Positions 43,884 through 53,243 of a DNA stretch of 64,000 bases are shown in pieces. The notes under the pieces are model-generated. The model had not been told where the DNA came from and did no database searches. It worked only from the letters and a program-made list of their open reading frames with translations. The stretch spans positions 1-64,000 of the forward strand of contig JAFUVB010000060.1 of assembly GCA_017471245.1 (NCBI GenBank), in the 5' to 3' direction. This DNA is from Prevotella sp. GTDB lineage: Bacteria > Bacteroidota > Bacteroidia > Bacteroidales > Bacteroidaceae. Made by a program: the position numbers and the translations under genes. How positions within the stretch are numbered: position 1 is the stretch's first letter; every line of letters begins with the position of its first letter.

Positions 43884-45368
43884 ATGAATATGAACAAAAT
43901 ATTATTGAAACTCGCATTCTTCGTTGTTTGCGTCTGTTCAATGACAGCCTGCTTCGAGGATGAAGGAAACTACGACTACACGCCACTGCCTGTATTCTAT
44001 GTAGATACAACCGGCGTGCAGACGGAATATACCGTGACTCAGCATTCCACCATGACAATGCCCTCCCACCTCGTATATGATGGAAACAAGTCTGAGCTCA
44101 CATATGCATGGTCTATCTATGAAGCCAGTTCAGGGCAATATGACAACCCGGCTGATACATTATGCACTACTGAGGATTTCAACGGGCAGATTTCCGTTGA
44201 CCCAGGCACTTATGTGTTAGAGTTCAGTGCCATCCGACCAGATGGTTACAAGGCATTCATGCAGTATGAATTGAAAGTAGAGGGTATCGTAGGGGTCGGT
44301 GAACTTGTTCTTTACGAAAGAAACGGGCAGGTGGACATTGATATTGTGAAGAGCACACGGCAGATCGGATCGCTGGAATCAAGCTCTGTGCTGCGTAATC
44401 TTTATACCAACATGAATGCCCAGTATCCTCTGCGAGGAACGCCCGTGGCAATTTCAGTAGCCAGCGACTTCGTGAGCATCTTCACCGAGAATGATGGCAT
44501 GCGTGTGTTCGGAGATGATCTGCGTCACATGTACACCTTCGATGAGATGTTCCTCACCCCGCCGTCAACAAGGAAAGTGGAAGGTGTTTTCACTGATAGT
44601 GGTACCGATGCGGTGGTCAATGATGAGCAGGTTTATGTCAACCTGTTGAATTGGTCTGGCGGTCTGCCCCTCTATCCTTCCCCCAAAGTGCTAATGAACA
44701 GCTCCTATAAGGCAGATGGCCATATAGCACCGGGAGGAGCTGGAGCCATGCTCGGTTACGACAAGAGCCAAGGTCGTTTCCTGTTTGCCACTATGTATGG
44801 CAGCGAGTTTGAGGCTTGCACTGCTACTGGTATGTCTGGACTCGACAAAGACTTGTTGGCTTTCCAAAGCGGTTACAACTATTATGTTTACGCATATATG
44901 GAAGACCATGTAAGCAAGGAGCGCAGCATTCTGGTGATGCAAACGGGAAGATATGAGAACAACCATCTTCCGCTGACCGATCTCAATCTGCAGTCTTGCC
45001 CGGAGATAGCTGATGCTAAATGGTTCACCAACAACTCGTTGTCGCCAGTGCTGCATTATGCCACCCCGAAGAGCATCTACCGTGTCACATTCGATGTCGC
45101 CACTTCAACCGTTACTCCTGATGCTACACCATCATGGACAGCACCGGATGGCGAAGAAATAACACTGATGCGTATGACAACCGACGCGGGTATCGATGTT
45201 TCAGACAGTCCTGCCAATAAAGTGCTTTTCGTGGCTACTTGGAATGGCAGTGAAGGAAAACTCTACTATTTGGATGTCAACGTTACATCCGGTGTGGTTA
45301 CATCTACTCCTATAGAAGTATTCACTGGATTTGGAAAGATTTACGACATTAAATTCAAGAGACGATAA
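43884..45368 (+). CDS. PKD-like family lipoprotein
   Basis: The frame is open far upstream, but the ATG at 43884, 19 nt after the DUF4843 stop, gives a proper lipoprotein signal (lipobox MTAC, followed by FEDEGNYDY). The 494-aa protein starts with PKD/Ig-like beta repeats (HLVYDGNKSELTYAWSIYE; PGTYVLEFSAIRPDGYKAFMQYELKV) and continues with a beta-propeller-like region. PKD-like lipoproteins of this length are typical partners of SusCD-DUF4843 loci. They probably bind ligand or partner proteins at the surface. Confidence 0.87.
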   Translation: MNMNKILLKLAFFVVCVCSMTACFEDEGNYDYTPLPVFYVDTTGVQTEYTVTQHSTMTMPSHLVYDGNKSELTYAWSIYEASSGQYDNPADTLCTTEDFNGQISVDPGTYVLEFSAIRPDGYKAFMQYELKVEGIVGVGELVLYERNGQVDIDIVKSTRQIGSLESSSVLRNLYTNMNAQYPLRGTPVAISVASDFVSIFTENDGMRVFGDDLRHMYTFDEMFLTPPSTRKVEGVFTDSGTDAVVNDEQVYVNLLNWSGGLPLYPSPKVLMNSSYKADGHIAPGGAGAMLGYDKSQGRFLFATMYGSEFEACTATGMSGLDKDLLAFQSGYNYYVYAYMEDHVSKERSILVMQTGRYENNHLPLTDLNLQSCPEIADAKWFTNNSLSPVLHYATPKSIYRVTFDVATSTVTPDATPSWTAPDGEEITLMRMTTDAGIDVSDSPANKVLFVATWNGSEGKLYYLDVNVTSGVVTSTPIEVFTGFGKIYDIKFKRR

Positions 45369-45375
45369 TCAGGAT

Positions 45376-46563
45376 ATGAGATCATTTTCTGTCATTACAA
45401 TGTTTCTGGCTTCCACCTTGATGCTGCATGCGCAGAGCTTCAAGGTGGAGGTTTCCACGGGAACCACTGCCGACGGGCAAACACTGGTAATGAAACCAAG
45501 CAACCATGCACAGTTGCCATCGTTGTCGGAAGCCGTGGTCAAGAAAGGCAAATGTGTGCTCAAGGGCAAGCTGCCTGCCAACGACACCGTATGTGTTGAG
45601 CTCTCCGTAAAGGACACTTATGGCTATACCAACATCGTCATCGCCCCAGGTGATGAGTTGAAGGCAAGCTGTCAGCTCGAAATGAGCGGAAAAGGGAGGA
45701 ACGATGTCCCCATCTACCACTTTAAGGACTTCAAGGTGGAGAACTCACCGCTCACAGAGAAATTCCAGAGTATCCTGCTTGATTATAACAGGCTCAGGGA
45801 TCAGTTCAGTCAGCGAAGGCAAAAAATCAGCAAGTATAGTCAGGCTGTACTCGACGAGGTGACAAAAGCCAACAAGGAGAATAACCTGCGCCGTGTGGGT
45901 GAATTGTACAAGACACCTGACTACCGTGTGTATGCTTTGGCTGACAGTGTCTACTATCGCGACTTCACGAATCAGTCTCAACAACTCTTGCTCAAGCATG
46001 GTGACGGTTGCTGGGGACCCATGATGATGGTGCGTTTCTACAATTTCCTCACCCCGAAGGAGCGCCTTGTCTTTGACCAATTCTCTGATCAGGCCAAGAA
46101 TTCTTATCACGGGCAACTGGCAGCGGCGGAATTGTATCCCGGCGGACAGGCAGGGCAAATGGCGCGCCCGTTCACCATCACAGACAGTCAGGGTAAGAAG
46201 ATTTCGTTGTCGGAATTCCGAAAGGGCAAGAAATACCTGCTGCTCGACTTCTGGGCATCGTGGTGCGTGCCTTGCCGAAGGGAGATCCCCAACGTGAAGA
46301 AGCAGTATGAACTCTACAAGGACAAGGGCTTTGAGGTGGTGAGCATCTCCATCGACAAGGATGCTAATGCTTGGAAGAAGGCTCTTGATCAAGAGAAACT
46401 GCCTTGGCCTAATTTCCTTGACAATGGTGAGGTAGCAGATATTTATAATGTGAAAGCTATACCCGCCATGTTCCTCATGGATGCCAATGGAAAACTCATC
46501 GCCACGGGTGAAGACGCTCGCGGGCAGAAACTGGCAGCCAAGCTTGCCGAACTGCTGAAATAG
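45376..46563 (+). CDS. TlpA-family thioredoxin-like protein
   Basis: The ATG at 45376, 7 nt after the preceding stop, gives a 395-aa protein with a signal peptide (ending LHAQ). The N-terminal half is a DUF4369-like beta domain plus helices, and the C-terminal domain (from about 255) is a TlpA-type thioredoxin with FWASWCVPCRREIPNVKKQY (WCVPC redox pair) and cis-proline loop IPAMFLM. It ends the SusCD-DUF4843-PKD operon and probably reduces disulphides in periplasmic or outer-membrane partners of that system. Confidence 0.91.
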   Translation: MRSFSVITMFLASTLMLHAQSFKVEVSTGTTADGQTLVMKPSNHAQLPSLSEAVVKKGKCVLKGKLPANDTVCVELSVKDTYGYTNIVIAPGDELKASCQLEMSGKGRNDVPIYHFKDFKVENSPLTEKFQSILLDYNRLRDQFSQRRQKISKYSQAVLDEVTKANKENNLRRVGELYKTPDYRVYALADSVYYRDFTNQSQQLLLKHGDGCWGPMMMVRFYNFLTPKERLVFDQFSDQAKNSYHGQLAAAELYPGGQAGQMARPFTITDSQGKKISLSEFRKGKKYLLLDFWASWCVPCRREIPNVKKQYELYKDKGFEVVSISIDKDANAWKKALDQEKLPWPNFLDNGEVADIYNVKAIPAMFLMDANGKLIATGEDARGQKLAAKLAELLK

Positions 46564-46588
46564 CCGTTGCACGCGGAATCATTCTCTC

Positions 46589-46795
46589 GCCGAAGCAATG
46601 CTTTTCTCGCCCGAAAGCGGCATTTTTTGAAGACGTAGGCGGCACTTCCCGAAAGTAAATCAAATTAATTTACCGCGCAAATTAATTTGATTTACTTTTC
46701 AATTTAACTTGATTTACTCAGCAAATTAAATTGATTTACTTTTCCAAAGCGTCGATGTGAAACGACGAAAACATTGATATGGAACGACAAAAGAG
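46589..46795. repeat. Phased arrays of AATTTGATTTACT, AACGAC and CCGAAAGC words
   Basis: AAATTAATTTGATTTACT-type words start near 46679, 46701 and 46723 (22-bp spacing), with an inverted copy at 46654-46671. A second word, GAAACGACAAAA-like, occurs twice with AACGAC at 46761 and 46783 (22 bp). A third, CCGAA(A)GC, occurs near 46590 and 46611. No gene lies in the 46564-46980 gap. Confidence 0.7.
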
Positions 46796-46814
46796 GGCGT
46801 TTCAAAAAGAAACT

Positions 46815-46900
46815 ACAACGGGTTTCACGGATTTTACGGATTTAAGTCATGCCGATAATCGGGAACTAAAATAATCCGTAAAATCCGTGAAATCCGTTGT
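46815..46900. terminator. 28-bp inverted repeat of ACGGATT words, likely bidirectional terminator
   Basis: The arms 46815-46842 and 46873-46900 pair over 28 bp with one mismatch. It lies between convergent genes (TlpA and GH2) and is closely related to the hairpin at 30575-30647. Confidence 0.65.
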
Positions 46901-46980
46901 TTCTATAGGAATGTCTGTATGATGACACGCCCTCTTTTGTGGTTCTTTCAGAGGTTTTCTGCTGCTGAGGGGGGCGTGGA

Positions 46981-48783
46981 TTATTTCTTCTTCGTGTCGC
47001 GCCCCTTGTATTTATAGTAGTTCTGCAAGACGTAGAATGCCTGCTTGGTCTGGCCTGTTTCCGTTACGAGACCTTTGCGGTTGAAGTAGTTCTGCGTGTC
47101 GTGGTTCTGTCGGCGCGGCGAGCGGAAGTCCATCAGTATCCACGGCGAGCAGCCCACGAAGCCCGGTAGGCGGTCGAACATGGCGATGGTGTGGCGATAT
47201 ACTTCTGCCTGGTATTCCTCCGTCCATTTCTCGGTCTTGTCGCCGAAACGCCCGGCAACGGCTCCGGCACCGAACTCGCTCACAAAGAAGGGCTTGTTCT
47301 TGGGCAGTTTCCATTGGCGGGTGTCGCAGTCGGAAGGCTTTCCGCCATACCATCCAAGGTAGCAGTTGAAGCTGAGGATGTCAACCAGTTGGATGAGCGG
47401 GTCGTTGATGGTGGATACGTTGTCTTTCGTGTCCACCTCCATTGCCATGCTGACGAGTCGCTCGTCGTCGCGCAAGCGCACCTGGTTCACCAGAGCGGTG
47501 AGGAATCTGTCGCGTGCCTCGCTGCGTGGTGTCTCGTTGGCAATGCTCCAGATGATGATGGAGCAGCGGTTGTGGTCGCGGTCGATGCTCTCGTTCAGCT
47601 GTCGCGCCGCGTTGGCATAGGTGTCGGCATTGCTCCAGTCGATGGTCCAATAGACGGGTATTTCGCTCCATAGCAGCAGCCCCATTCGCTCGGCCATTCG
47701 CACCATCTGCTCGTTGTGCGGGTAGTGGGCGAGGCGAAGGAAGTTGCATCCGATGAAGCGCGCCCACGAAATCAGCGTGCTGTCGTCTTGCTCTGTGGTG
47801 CAGCGGCCGGTGCGGTAGGGAGCCTCTTCGTGCACGGATACACCTTTCAGGAAGAAGGGTTTGCCGTTGAGGAACAGCTGCCTGCCGCGCGCTTCGATGT
47901 GGCGGAAGCCTATCTGGTCGGTGATTTTCTCTCCCTCGCATTTGATTTCCACGTCATAGAGGTGGGGATGTTCAGGCGACCATAGGTCGGGAGTCTTGTT
48001 GATGATTGCTTCAGCAAAGCCGGTGTTGTCGGTCACCAGCTTTTCGGAAAGCTTGAGATTCGGGATCTTCACCTCCACCTTCACGCCCGCCACGGGCAGG
48101 TTCAGCTTGACGCGCAGGAGCACCTGGTCGTAGCTTTCCTTGGGCATGCGAATCTCATAGTCGTCGACGTTGCACATGGGAGTTTCCACCAGCATCACGT
48201 CGCGCGTCAGTCCGCCGTAGTTCCACCAGTCGCTGTTCATCGTTGGCACGCCTTCGGGCTTGCGCACGTTGTTCAATCTCACGATGACGGTGTTCTTGCC
48301 CCGCTTCACCTTGTCGGTGATGTCGAAGAAGAAAGGCGTGAACCCGCCGATGTGCATGCCCAGTTTCTCGCCGTTGAGATACACCTCGGTCTGATAGTTG
48401 GAGGCGGCGAAATAGAGATAGAGTATGCGCTCTTTCTTCAGGTTGTATTCAAATTCTTTCTTATACCACACCGATCCCTCGTAGAAGAACAGCTGCGGGC
48501 GCTGCGTGTTCCAGTCGCCCGGCACGCGCAAGGTCTCCTTGTCGGAGAAGGTGTATTCCACATGATCCGCCGGCGACTGCGGCTGTCGGTCTTTGAAATA
48601 GCCGTCGGTCGACTCGTTCATGCGGTAGTCGTAGTAGCCCGCGTCGTAGGGATCCACGATGGTTTGCCATTCGCCGTTGAGCGAAGTGGTCTTTCTTCCG
48701 TATACATTGTGAAGGATGTTGGCAGCCTGGATGGCTGTCGAAAGCAGGAGCATGCCGATGAGCATGGATAGCGATTGTTTCAT
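46981..48783 (-). CDS. GH2 enzyme with beta-glucuronidase-type NxKG motif
   Basis: The frame starts with a TTG at 48804, which lies inside the promoter; the ATG at 48783 (MKQSLSMLIGMLL) is the likely start, giving 600 aa with a signal peptide. It has the GH2 jelly roll (about 30-200), Ig-like domain and TIM barrel (from about 295). The acid/base is Glu417 in WSIANETPR and the nucleophile is Glu503 in FFVSEFGAGA. The motif NRKG at about 568-571 matches the NxK motif that holds the carboxylate in gut bacterial beta-glucuronidases, so a beta-glucuronide or related uronide is the likely substrate. A galactosidase cannot be ruled out. Confidence 0.87.
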   Translation of the reverse strand: MKQSLSMLIGMLLLSTAIQAANILHNVYGRKTTSLNGEWQTIVDPYDAGYYDYRMNESTDGYFKDRQPQSPADHVEYTFSDKETLRVPGDWNTQRPQLFFYEGSVWYKKEFEYNLKKERILYLYFAASNYQTEVYLNGEKLGMHIGGFTPFFFDITDKVKRGKNTVIVRLNNVRKPEGVPTMNSDWWNYGGLTRDVMLVETPMCNVDDYEIRMPKESYDQVLLRVKLNLPVAGVKVEVKIPNLKLSEKLVTDNTGFAEAIINKTPDLWSPEHPHLYDVEIKCEGEKITDQIGFRHIEARGRQLFLNGKPFFLKGVSVHEEAPYRTGRCTTEQDDSTLISWARFIGCNFLRLAHYPHNEQMVRMAERMGLLLWSEIPVYWTIDWSNADTYANAARQLNESIDRDHNRCSIIIWSIANETPRSEARDRFLTALVNQVRLRDDERLVSMAMEVDTKDNVSTINDPLIQLVDILSFNCYLGWYGGKPSDCDTRQWKLPKNKPFFVSEFGAGAVAGRFGDKTEKWTEEYQAEVYRHTIAMFDRLPGFVGCSPWILMDFRSPRRQNHDTQNYFNRKGLVTETGQTKQAFYVLQNYYKYKGRDTKKK

Positions 48784-48801
48784 AGTTTGCGTATTTTTCT
48801 G

Positions 48802-48809
48802 CAAAATTA
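48802..48809 (-). promoter_or_regulatory. Putative -7 element for the GH2 glucuronidase-like gene
   Basis: TAATTTTG on the minus strand fits TAnnTTTG, 18 nt before the ATG at 48783. No clear -33 element. It argues against the upstream TTG start. Confidence 0.55.
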
Positions 48810-48906
48810 CGAAAATAAATCCATAAAAGCGTCATCACGATGGGTAATACACGCTGTAGTCAACCGTTAAAAAACAATAACAGACGGTTGTTTTCGCTTT
48901 TCTCCC

Positions 48907-48937
48907 TTTGATTATTTATTCTGAATCCTTATTTTTG
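48907..48937 (+). promoter_or_regulatory. Bacteroidales-type promoter for the third ECF sigma gene
   Basis: TTTG (48907-48910), 19 nt, TATTTTTG (48930-48937): a perfect match, 43 nt upstream of the sigma gene. Confidence 0.85.
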
Positions 48938-48980
48938 CAGACGAATCAGAGTCGCAGGGAGGGAGACAGAAAACCAAGTC

Positions 48981-49478
48981 ATGGAGAATTCAAGAGAGCA
49001 GTTGTTCGAACAGATTTATCGCAAGAACTATTTGCGACTCTATCGCTATGCGCTCTCTTGGCTTGACGACGAGGAAGCCGCGAAGGACATCGTGGGTGCT
49101 CTGTTCAGCGACCTGTGGGACGACGGCACGGTGCTGATACCCGAAACTGCCGAAGTCTATCTGGCGCGGGCCGTGAAGAACCGCTGCGTGAACTATCTGC
49201 GCCACAAGCAGGTGGAGCGCAAAGCCGTGGAGGAATTCATTGCCGACAAGGAATTGCTGATACCCGACAGCCCTGAACTGATGGAGGAGCGCATGGCTGT
49301 GGTGTCGCAGGTGATGGAAGAGATGAATGCCAAGATGCGCTTCGTGGTGGAACAACACTACATTGAGGGCAAGAAATATGCCGAACTTGCCGAAATCATG
49401 GACACTTCGTCGGCGATGATTCATAAGTATGTGAGCGGTGCCCTGGCAAAGTTCCGTGAAGTTTTTAGCAAAAAATAA
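48981..49478 (+). CDS. ECF-type RNA polymerase sigma factor
   Basis: A 165-aa ECF sigma factor: region 2 at about residues 10-75 (YRKNYLRLYRYALSWLDDEEAAKDIVGALFSDLWDD) and region 4 at about 105-160 (MNAKMRFVVEQHYIEGKKYAELAEIM). It has its own promoter and heads a third sigma/FecR/SusC locus. The susC it should control has been broken by the prophage. Confidence 0.92.
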   Translation: MENSREQLFEQIYRKNYLRLYRYALSWLDDEEAAKDIVGALFSDLWDDGTVLIPETAEVYLARAVKNRCVNYLRHKQVERKAVEEFIADKELLIPDSPELMEERMAVVSQVMEEMNAKMRFVVEQHYIEGKKYAELAEIMDTSSAMIHKYVSGALAKFREVFSKK

Positions 49479-49549
49479 CATGCAATGGAGGTACTGATTC
49501 AGCGCCGCAATTGTATTTAGTAATAAAAAAGGTAAAGAAACAAGCAGAA

Positions 49550-50620
49550 ATGGCAGAGATGGAGAACATGGAAGAACGGCAGATGGGCGAGTTGGTGAGG
49601 ATGAACCATCGGTTGAACTCCGCCAAGATGCCCGACGTGGATGCCGAATGGGAAGCCTTCCGCAAGCAGAAAGGTTTCTCAAAGCAGGAGGCAGCCCACG
49701 ACGAACAGCCTGTGGCAGAGCGGACAAAGCGTCCTCTCTGGCATCTCTATGTGTCTGCATTGGCGGGTGCCGCTGCCATGTTGCTTGTGGTCTTCACACT
49801 GCGCCATCAGCTGTTCCCCGAACAGCATCCGTCAACATCACCCAACGACGTGATGGCAATGGTATACGATGAGGGACCGCAGCGCGTTGCCTTGCAGAGC
49901 GAAGGATCCAAGGCTGTTGACATCACCCAGCGCGATTCCATCTCTTTTTATCCTGCTGCACAATCGCCGTCGCTCATTGCCAAGAGCAATGCTGTCGGCT
50001 ACAAGATGCAGCATTTGTCCACTCCACGTGGCATGGACTATAAGGTGATTCTTGCCGACGGCACCGAGGTGTGGCTCAATGCCGAGAGTCACATTGAGTT
50101 TCCCAGCAATTTCCAGGGAAAGGAGCGCCGGGTGAAGCTGTTGGGCGAAGCCTACTTCAAGGTGGCACGCAATGAGCAGGCACCGTTTATCGTGAGCACC
50201 GAGCAGATGGAGGTGAAAGTGTTAGGCACCGAGTTTAACCTGAAGAGCTATTCCAAGGAGGCTGCCCATGTCACGTTGGTGAAAGGCAGCGTGGAGGTTG
50301 GCGACACGAAGCTCGTTCCCGGAGAGGATGCCTGGTACGACAAAGACGGCCGTTTGCAGGTAGCCGAGGTGGATGTATATGATGTGGTGCAGTGGAAAGA
50401 CGGTTTCTTCTATTTCAACGACCAGTCGCTCGTCACCGTTCTGCGCGAGCTGGGTCGCTGGTACAACCTGGGCGTAGTGTTCCGCAATGCCAGCGCCATG
50501 AAACAGAAAGTGCATTTCTCCGCCCTTCGCGAGGGTACTATCGGCGATGCGCTGAGCAGCCTGAACGGTTTGCGCAAGGTGAAAATCACGCTGCAAGACA
50601 ACAATATCGTGGTGGAGTAG
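49550..50620 (+). CDS. FecR-family anti-sigma factor
   Basis: The upstream frame begins with TTG; the ATG at 49550 (MAEMENMEERQMGELVRM) is the better start, giving 356 aa. There is a charged cytoplasmic N-terminus, one membrane helix near residues 70-88 (LYVSALAGAAAMLLVVFTL), the FecR domain (ILADGTEVWLNAESHIEFP; GEAYFKVARNEQAPFIV) and a C-terminal region (YFNDQSLVTVLRELGRWYNL). It links the sigma factor 71 nt upstream to the following susC. Confidence 0.92.
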   Translation: MAEMENMEERQMGELVRMNHRLNSAKMPDVDAEWEAFRKQKGFSKQEAAHDEQPVAERTKRPLWHLYVSALAGAAAMLLVVFTLRHQLFPEQHPSTSPNDVMAMVYDEGPQRVALQSEGSKAVDITQRDSISFYPAAQSPSLIAKSNAVGYKMQHLSTPRGMDYKVILADGTEVWLNAESHIEFPSNFQGKERRVKLLGEAYFKVARNEQAPFIVSTEQMEVKVLGTEFNLKSYSKEAAHVTLVKGSVEVGDTKLVPGEDAWYDKDGRLQVAEVDVYDVVQWKDGFFYFNDQSLVTVLRELGRWYNLGVVFRNASAMKQKVHFSALREGTIGDALSSLNGLRKVKITLQDNNIVVE

Positions 50621-50633
50621 AAAAAATTTTACT

Positions 50634-50651
50634 GTTTCGGGGTACCGAAAC
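50634..50651. other. Small perfect hairpin before susC
   Basis: GTTTCGG (50634-50640), loop GGTA, CCGAAAC (50645-50651). It lies 58 nt upstream of the susC start, in the fecR-susC gap. A translational or promoter role is possible; there is no T-run, so it does not look like a terminator. Confidence 0.4.
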
Positions 50652-50708
50652 CGCCACCACTTTGTATTCTTGATAAAAACAACATTATTTAATCCTAAAA
50701 CTGTTTTT

Positions 50709-53006
50709 ATGAAGAAGCCAATTCCTAAACAACGAATCGCAGTGGGCAGAATGGTTCTGCTGCTGTTGTGTGTGCTTTCATGGTCAGTGGCAGTGGCACA
50801 GAATGCCGGTGGCAAGCTGATCACCTACAAGTGTAGCAACGAGAAATTGCAGAAAGCCTTGGTCGCCGTGGAGCGGCAGTCGGGCTATTACCGCATCCAG
50901 TATGCCATCGACGATGTGGCTCCCTACACCGTGACGGTGAACGTGAAAAACCAGACCGCAGAGGAAACCGTGAAGCAGCTGCTGCGCAACACCTCGCTCC
51001 ACTACGAGATGAACGGCCGTTTCATCCAAGTGTTTGCCAGCAAGCAGAAGTTGAGCGGCCGCATGCGTACCATCAAGGGCGTGGTTCGCGACAGCGACGG
51101 AGAGCTCTTGATGGGTGTGCCTGTCTGCATTGGTGAAACGCGCGTATGCACCGTTACCGATGCCGACGGTTTCTACACCTTCAAGATTCCCGTGGAGGCA
51201 ACCACCCTGAAGTTCTCGTATGTGGGAATGAAGACTGCCTACATCACCATTGCGCAAGGAAACGGCGACGTGACGCGCGATATCGTGATGAAATCCGACG
51301 TGGTGCTCGATGAGGTGCTTGTTACTGGTTATCAGCAGATAGAGAAAGGACGGGCCACTGGCTCGTTTGAAGTTGTCAAACCGGAGCAGTTGAAGAGCAT
51401 TGTGTCAACAGATGTAGTGGACAATCTTGAAGGAATCGTACCCGGACTTGCCGTCGACGGAGATGGCAATCTTATGGTTCGCGGGCAGGCAACCATCTAC
51501 GCAGAGACCAAGCCGCTCATCGTGGTTGACGGTTTCCCCATGGAGTATGGCACTTTCAATGTGAACCCGCAAGACATTGAGAGCATCTCAGTGTTGAAAG
51601 ATGCCGCTGCTGCATCCATTTGGGGTGTCAGGGCTGCCAATGGTGTGCTTGTCATTACTACTAAAAAAGGCAAGATGAACCATAAGACAGAAGTATCCTA
51701 TAATGGTAGTTTGAAGATTGGTTCACGTTTTGATGTTGGCTCAATGAACCTCATGGGGGCTGCCGATCAGATTGCTTGGGAGCGTGAGCATATCGTCAAC
51801 AATGCGAGTTTTATTGAACGAAGAGAGAGTTACGGCTCCTATTACAGTGAGGCTACAGATATTGAACGACTCTATGAGTCAGGGCAGATTTCTGACAGTG
51901 AGCGTGATTCCCGCTTTGCTGCATTAGCCTCTTATGACAATGCGAAAGATATAGAGAAAGAGTTCTACCGTCCGTCATTACTGCAGATACATAATATTAC
52001 CGTATCTGGAGGTGGTGCCAATATATCCAATTACCTGTCATTTAATTTTGAGAACAATCTTGCAACACTAAAAGGCAATGAACTTAATCGTGCCGGTGTT
52101 CAGTGGAATGGCATTGTCAATCTTTGGAAGAATATTAAAATGACAACCGGAGTACGTGGTAACTACAGTTCACAAGACAATTATTCTTTCTCTCCAAAGA
52201 AGATCATGCCATATGTTCACCTGAAAGACGCCCAAGGAAACTATGTCAATGAGTATCGTGGTGTAGCTCAGAGTTGGAAAGATCGATTGGAGGGGGAGGG
52301 ATATGTAGACTGGAGTTATAATCGCCTAAGAGACCGTGATCTGGTTTCAGATAATGTGAAGCACTATAATGTACAGACCAATCTGCAGTTCGATTTTACA
52401 CTCCCCTTCGGTTTTGTGTTTACAACAAGTGGAATGTTTGCTATCGACCATAGTGGTGAAGAGGTTCTTAGCGATCGCCTTTCTTACACTGTGCGTAATC
52501 AGTTTAATGAGTTTACGGCAAACCAAAATGGAGTGCTTACCCACTATATGCCTGAGGGAGCAACACTGAACAAGATTGATATTAACTCTACCAGTTATAC
52601 ATGGCGTAATGTGCTCAACTGGAATTATGAGAAGGACGACTGGTATGCAACAGCACTGGCTGGATGTGAGATGTTTGCCATCCATACTAAAATGAACAAC
52701 GACACTTTCTACGGCTTTGATCCACAGGCAATGACTTATGCCAATAGTGCAATGAATTTTGAGCAATTAAGACTGGGTGTGATGGGTTATAATCCTACAA
52801 GTACTTCATCACTCTTTTACAATCCTGTGTTAAGTGATTCTGAGGATCGCTATTTCTCTACATTCTTCACAGGGAGCACAACGTATAAAGATCGCTATAT
52901 AATCCGCAAAACGAAATGTTTTCGCATTTTCAAACGAAACGCAACTTTCCCAAAAACGAAACGTCCTTTGAATTTCCTGTTTGAATATCGTTTAAACATT
53001 AACTAA
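50709..53006 (+). pseudogene. susC gene truncated by prophage insertion
   Basis: The ATG at 50709 starts a normal SusC: signal peptide (ending VAVAQ), STN domain (about 28-105), CarboxypepD_reg-like domain (about 118-200), plug (about 205-330) and the first part of the barrel. The match to SusC stops after TTYKDRYI near 52900; other SusC proteins continue at this point with roughly 300-400 more barrel residues. Here the frame enters phage-end DNA, adds about 35 unrelated residues and stops at 53006. The barrel is therefore incomplete and the protein should not work. The missing 3' part is expected on the other side of the prophage, beyond the window. Confidence 0.9.
52907..52963. repeat. Phage-end repeats, probable transposase binding sites
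   Basis: The word AAACGAAA(T/C)G appears three times, with AACGAAA at 52910, 52933 and 52955, i.e. 23 and 22 bp apart. This is the spacing of two helical turns and the arrangement expected of MuA-type sites at a transposon end. Confidence 0.65.
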
Positions 53007-53042
53007 AACGGCTCGAAATAATAACTTATTTTAAGCCGTTTT
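53005..53042 (+). terminator. Strong hairpin at the prophage end
   Basis: AAAACGGCT (53005-53013) pairs with AGCCGTTTT (53034-53042); an inner stem AAATAA/TTATTT extends it to about 15 bp with one internal loop. A and T runs on both sides make it a possible bidirectional terminator insulating phage and host transcription. Confidence 0.65.
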
Positions 53043-53069
53043 CTTGTAAGTTTTTAGTAATTTTGCACC

Positions 53070-53243
53070 ATGAGAGTAACAATTACTGAGGACGAATTTG
53101 AGGCAATCTGTTTTGCCGAAGATTTAATCAATACAAATATCGAATCTGCTGATGACGATTTTGCTCACGATGCTTCTGTGCATTGTAATTGCTTGCTGAA
53201 TTTGATTGCAAAACTTCGAGGTGCAAGGGGCGAAAGATCGTGA
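53070..53243 (+). CDS. Small hypothetical protein, 57 aa
   Basis: An ATG at 53070 opens a 57-residue frame beginning MRVTITEDEFEAICFAED, acidic in the first half, with two close cysteines (HCNC) near residue 40 and a basic end (GARGERS). A TAATTTTG box at 53058-53065 is so close that the message would be almost leaderless. It is the first plus-strand gene inside the phage end. I do not recognise a family. Confidence 0.5.
   Translation: MRVTITEDEFEAICFAEDLINTNIESADDDFAHDASVHCNCLLNLIAKLRGARGERS

Noticed and set aside
48784-48804. TTG start at 48804 for the GH2 gene
   Set aside because: It lies within the TAATTTTG promoter box; ATG 48783 gives a normal signal peptide.
50709-53006. susC shufflon or natural short SusC
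   Set aside because: Homology stops abruptly in mid-barrel and the following DNA carries phage-end repeats and phage genes, so insertion is the simpler explanation.
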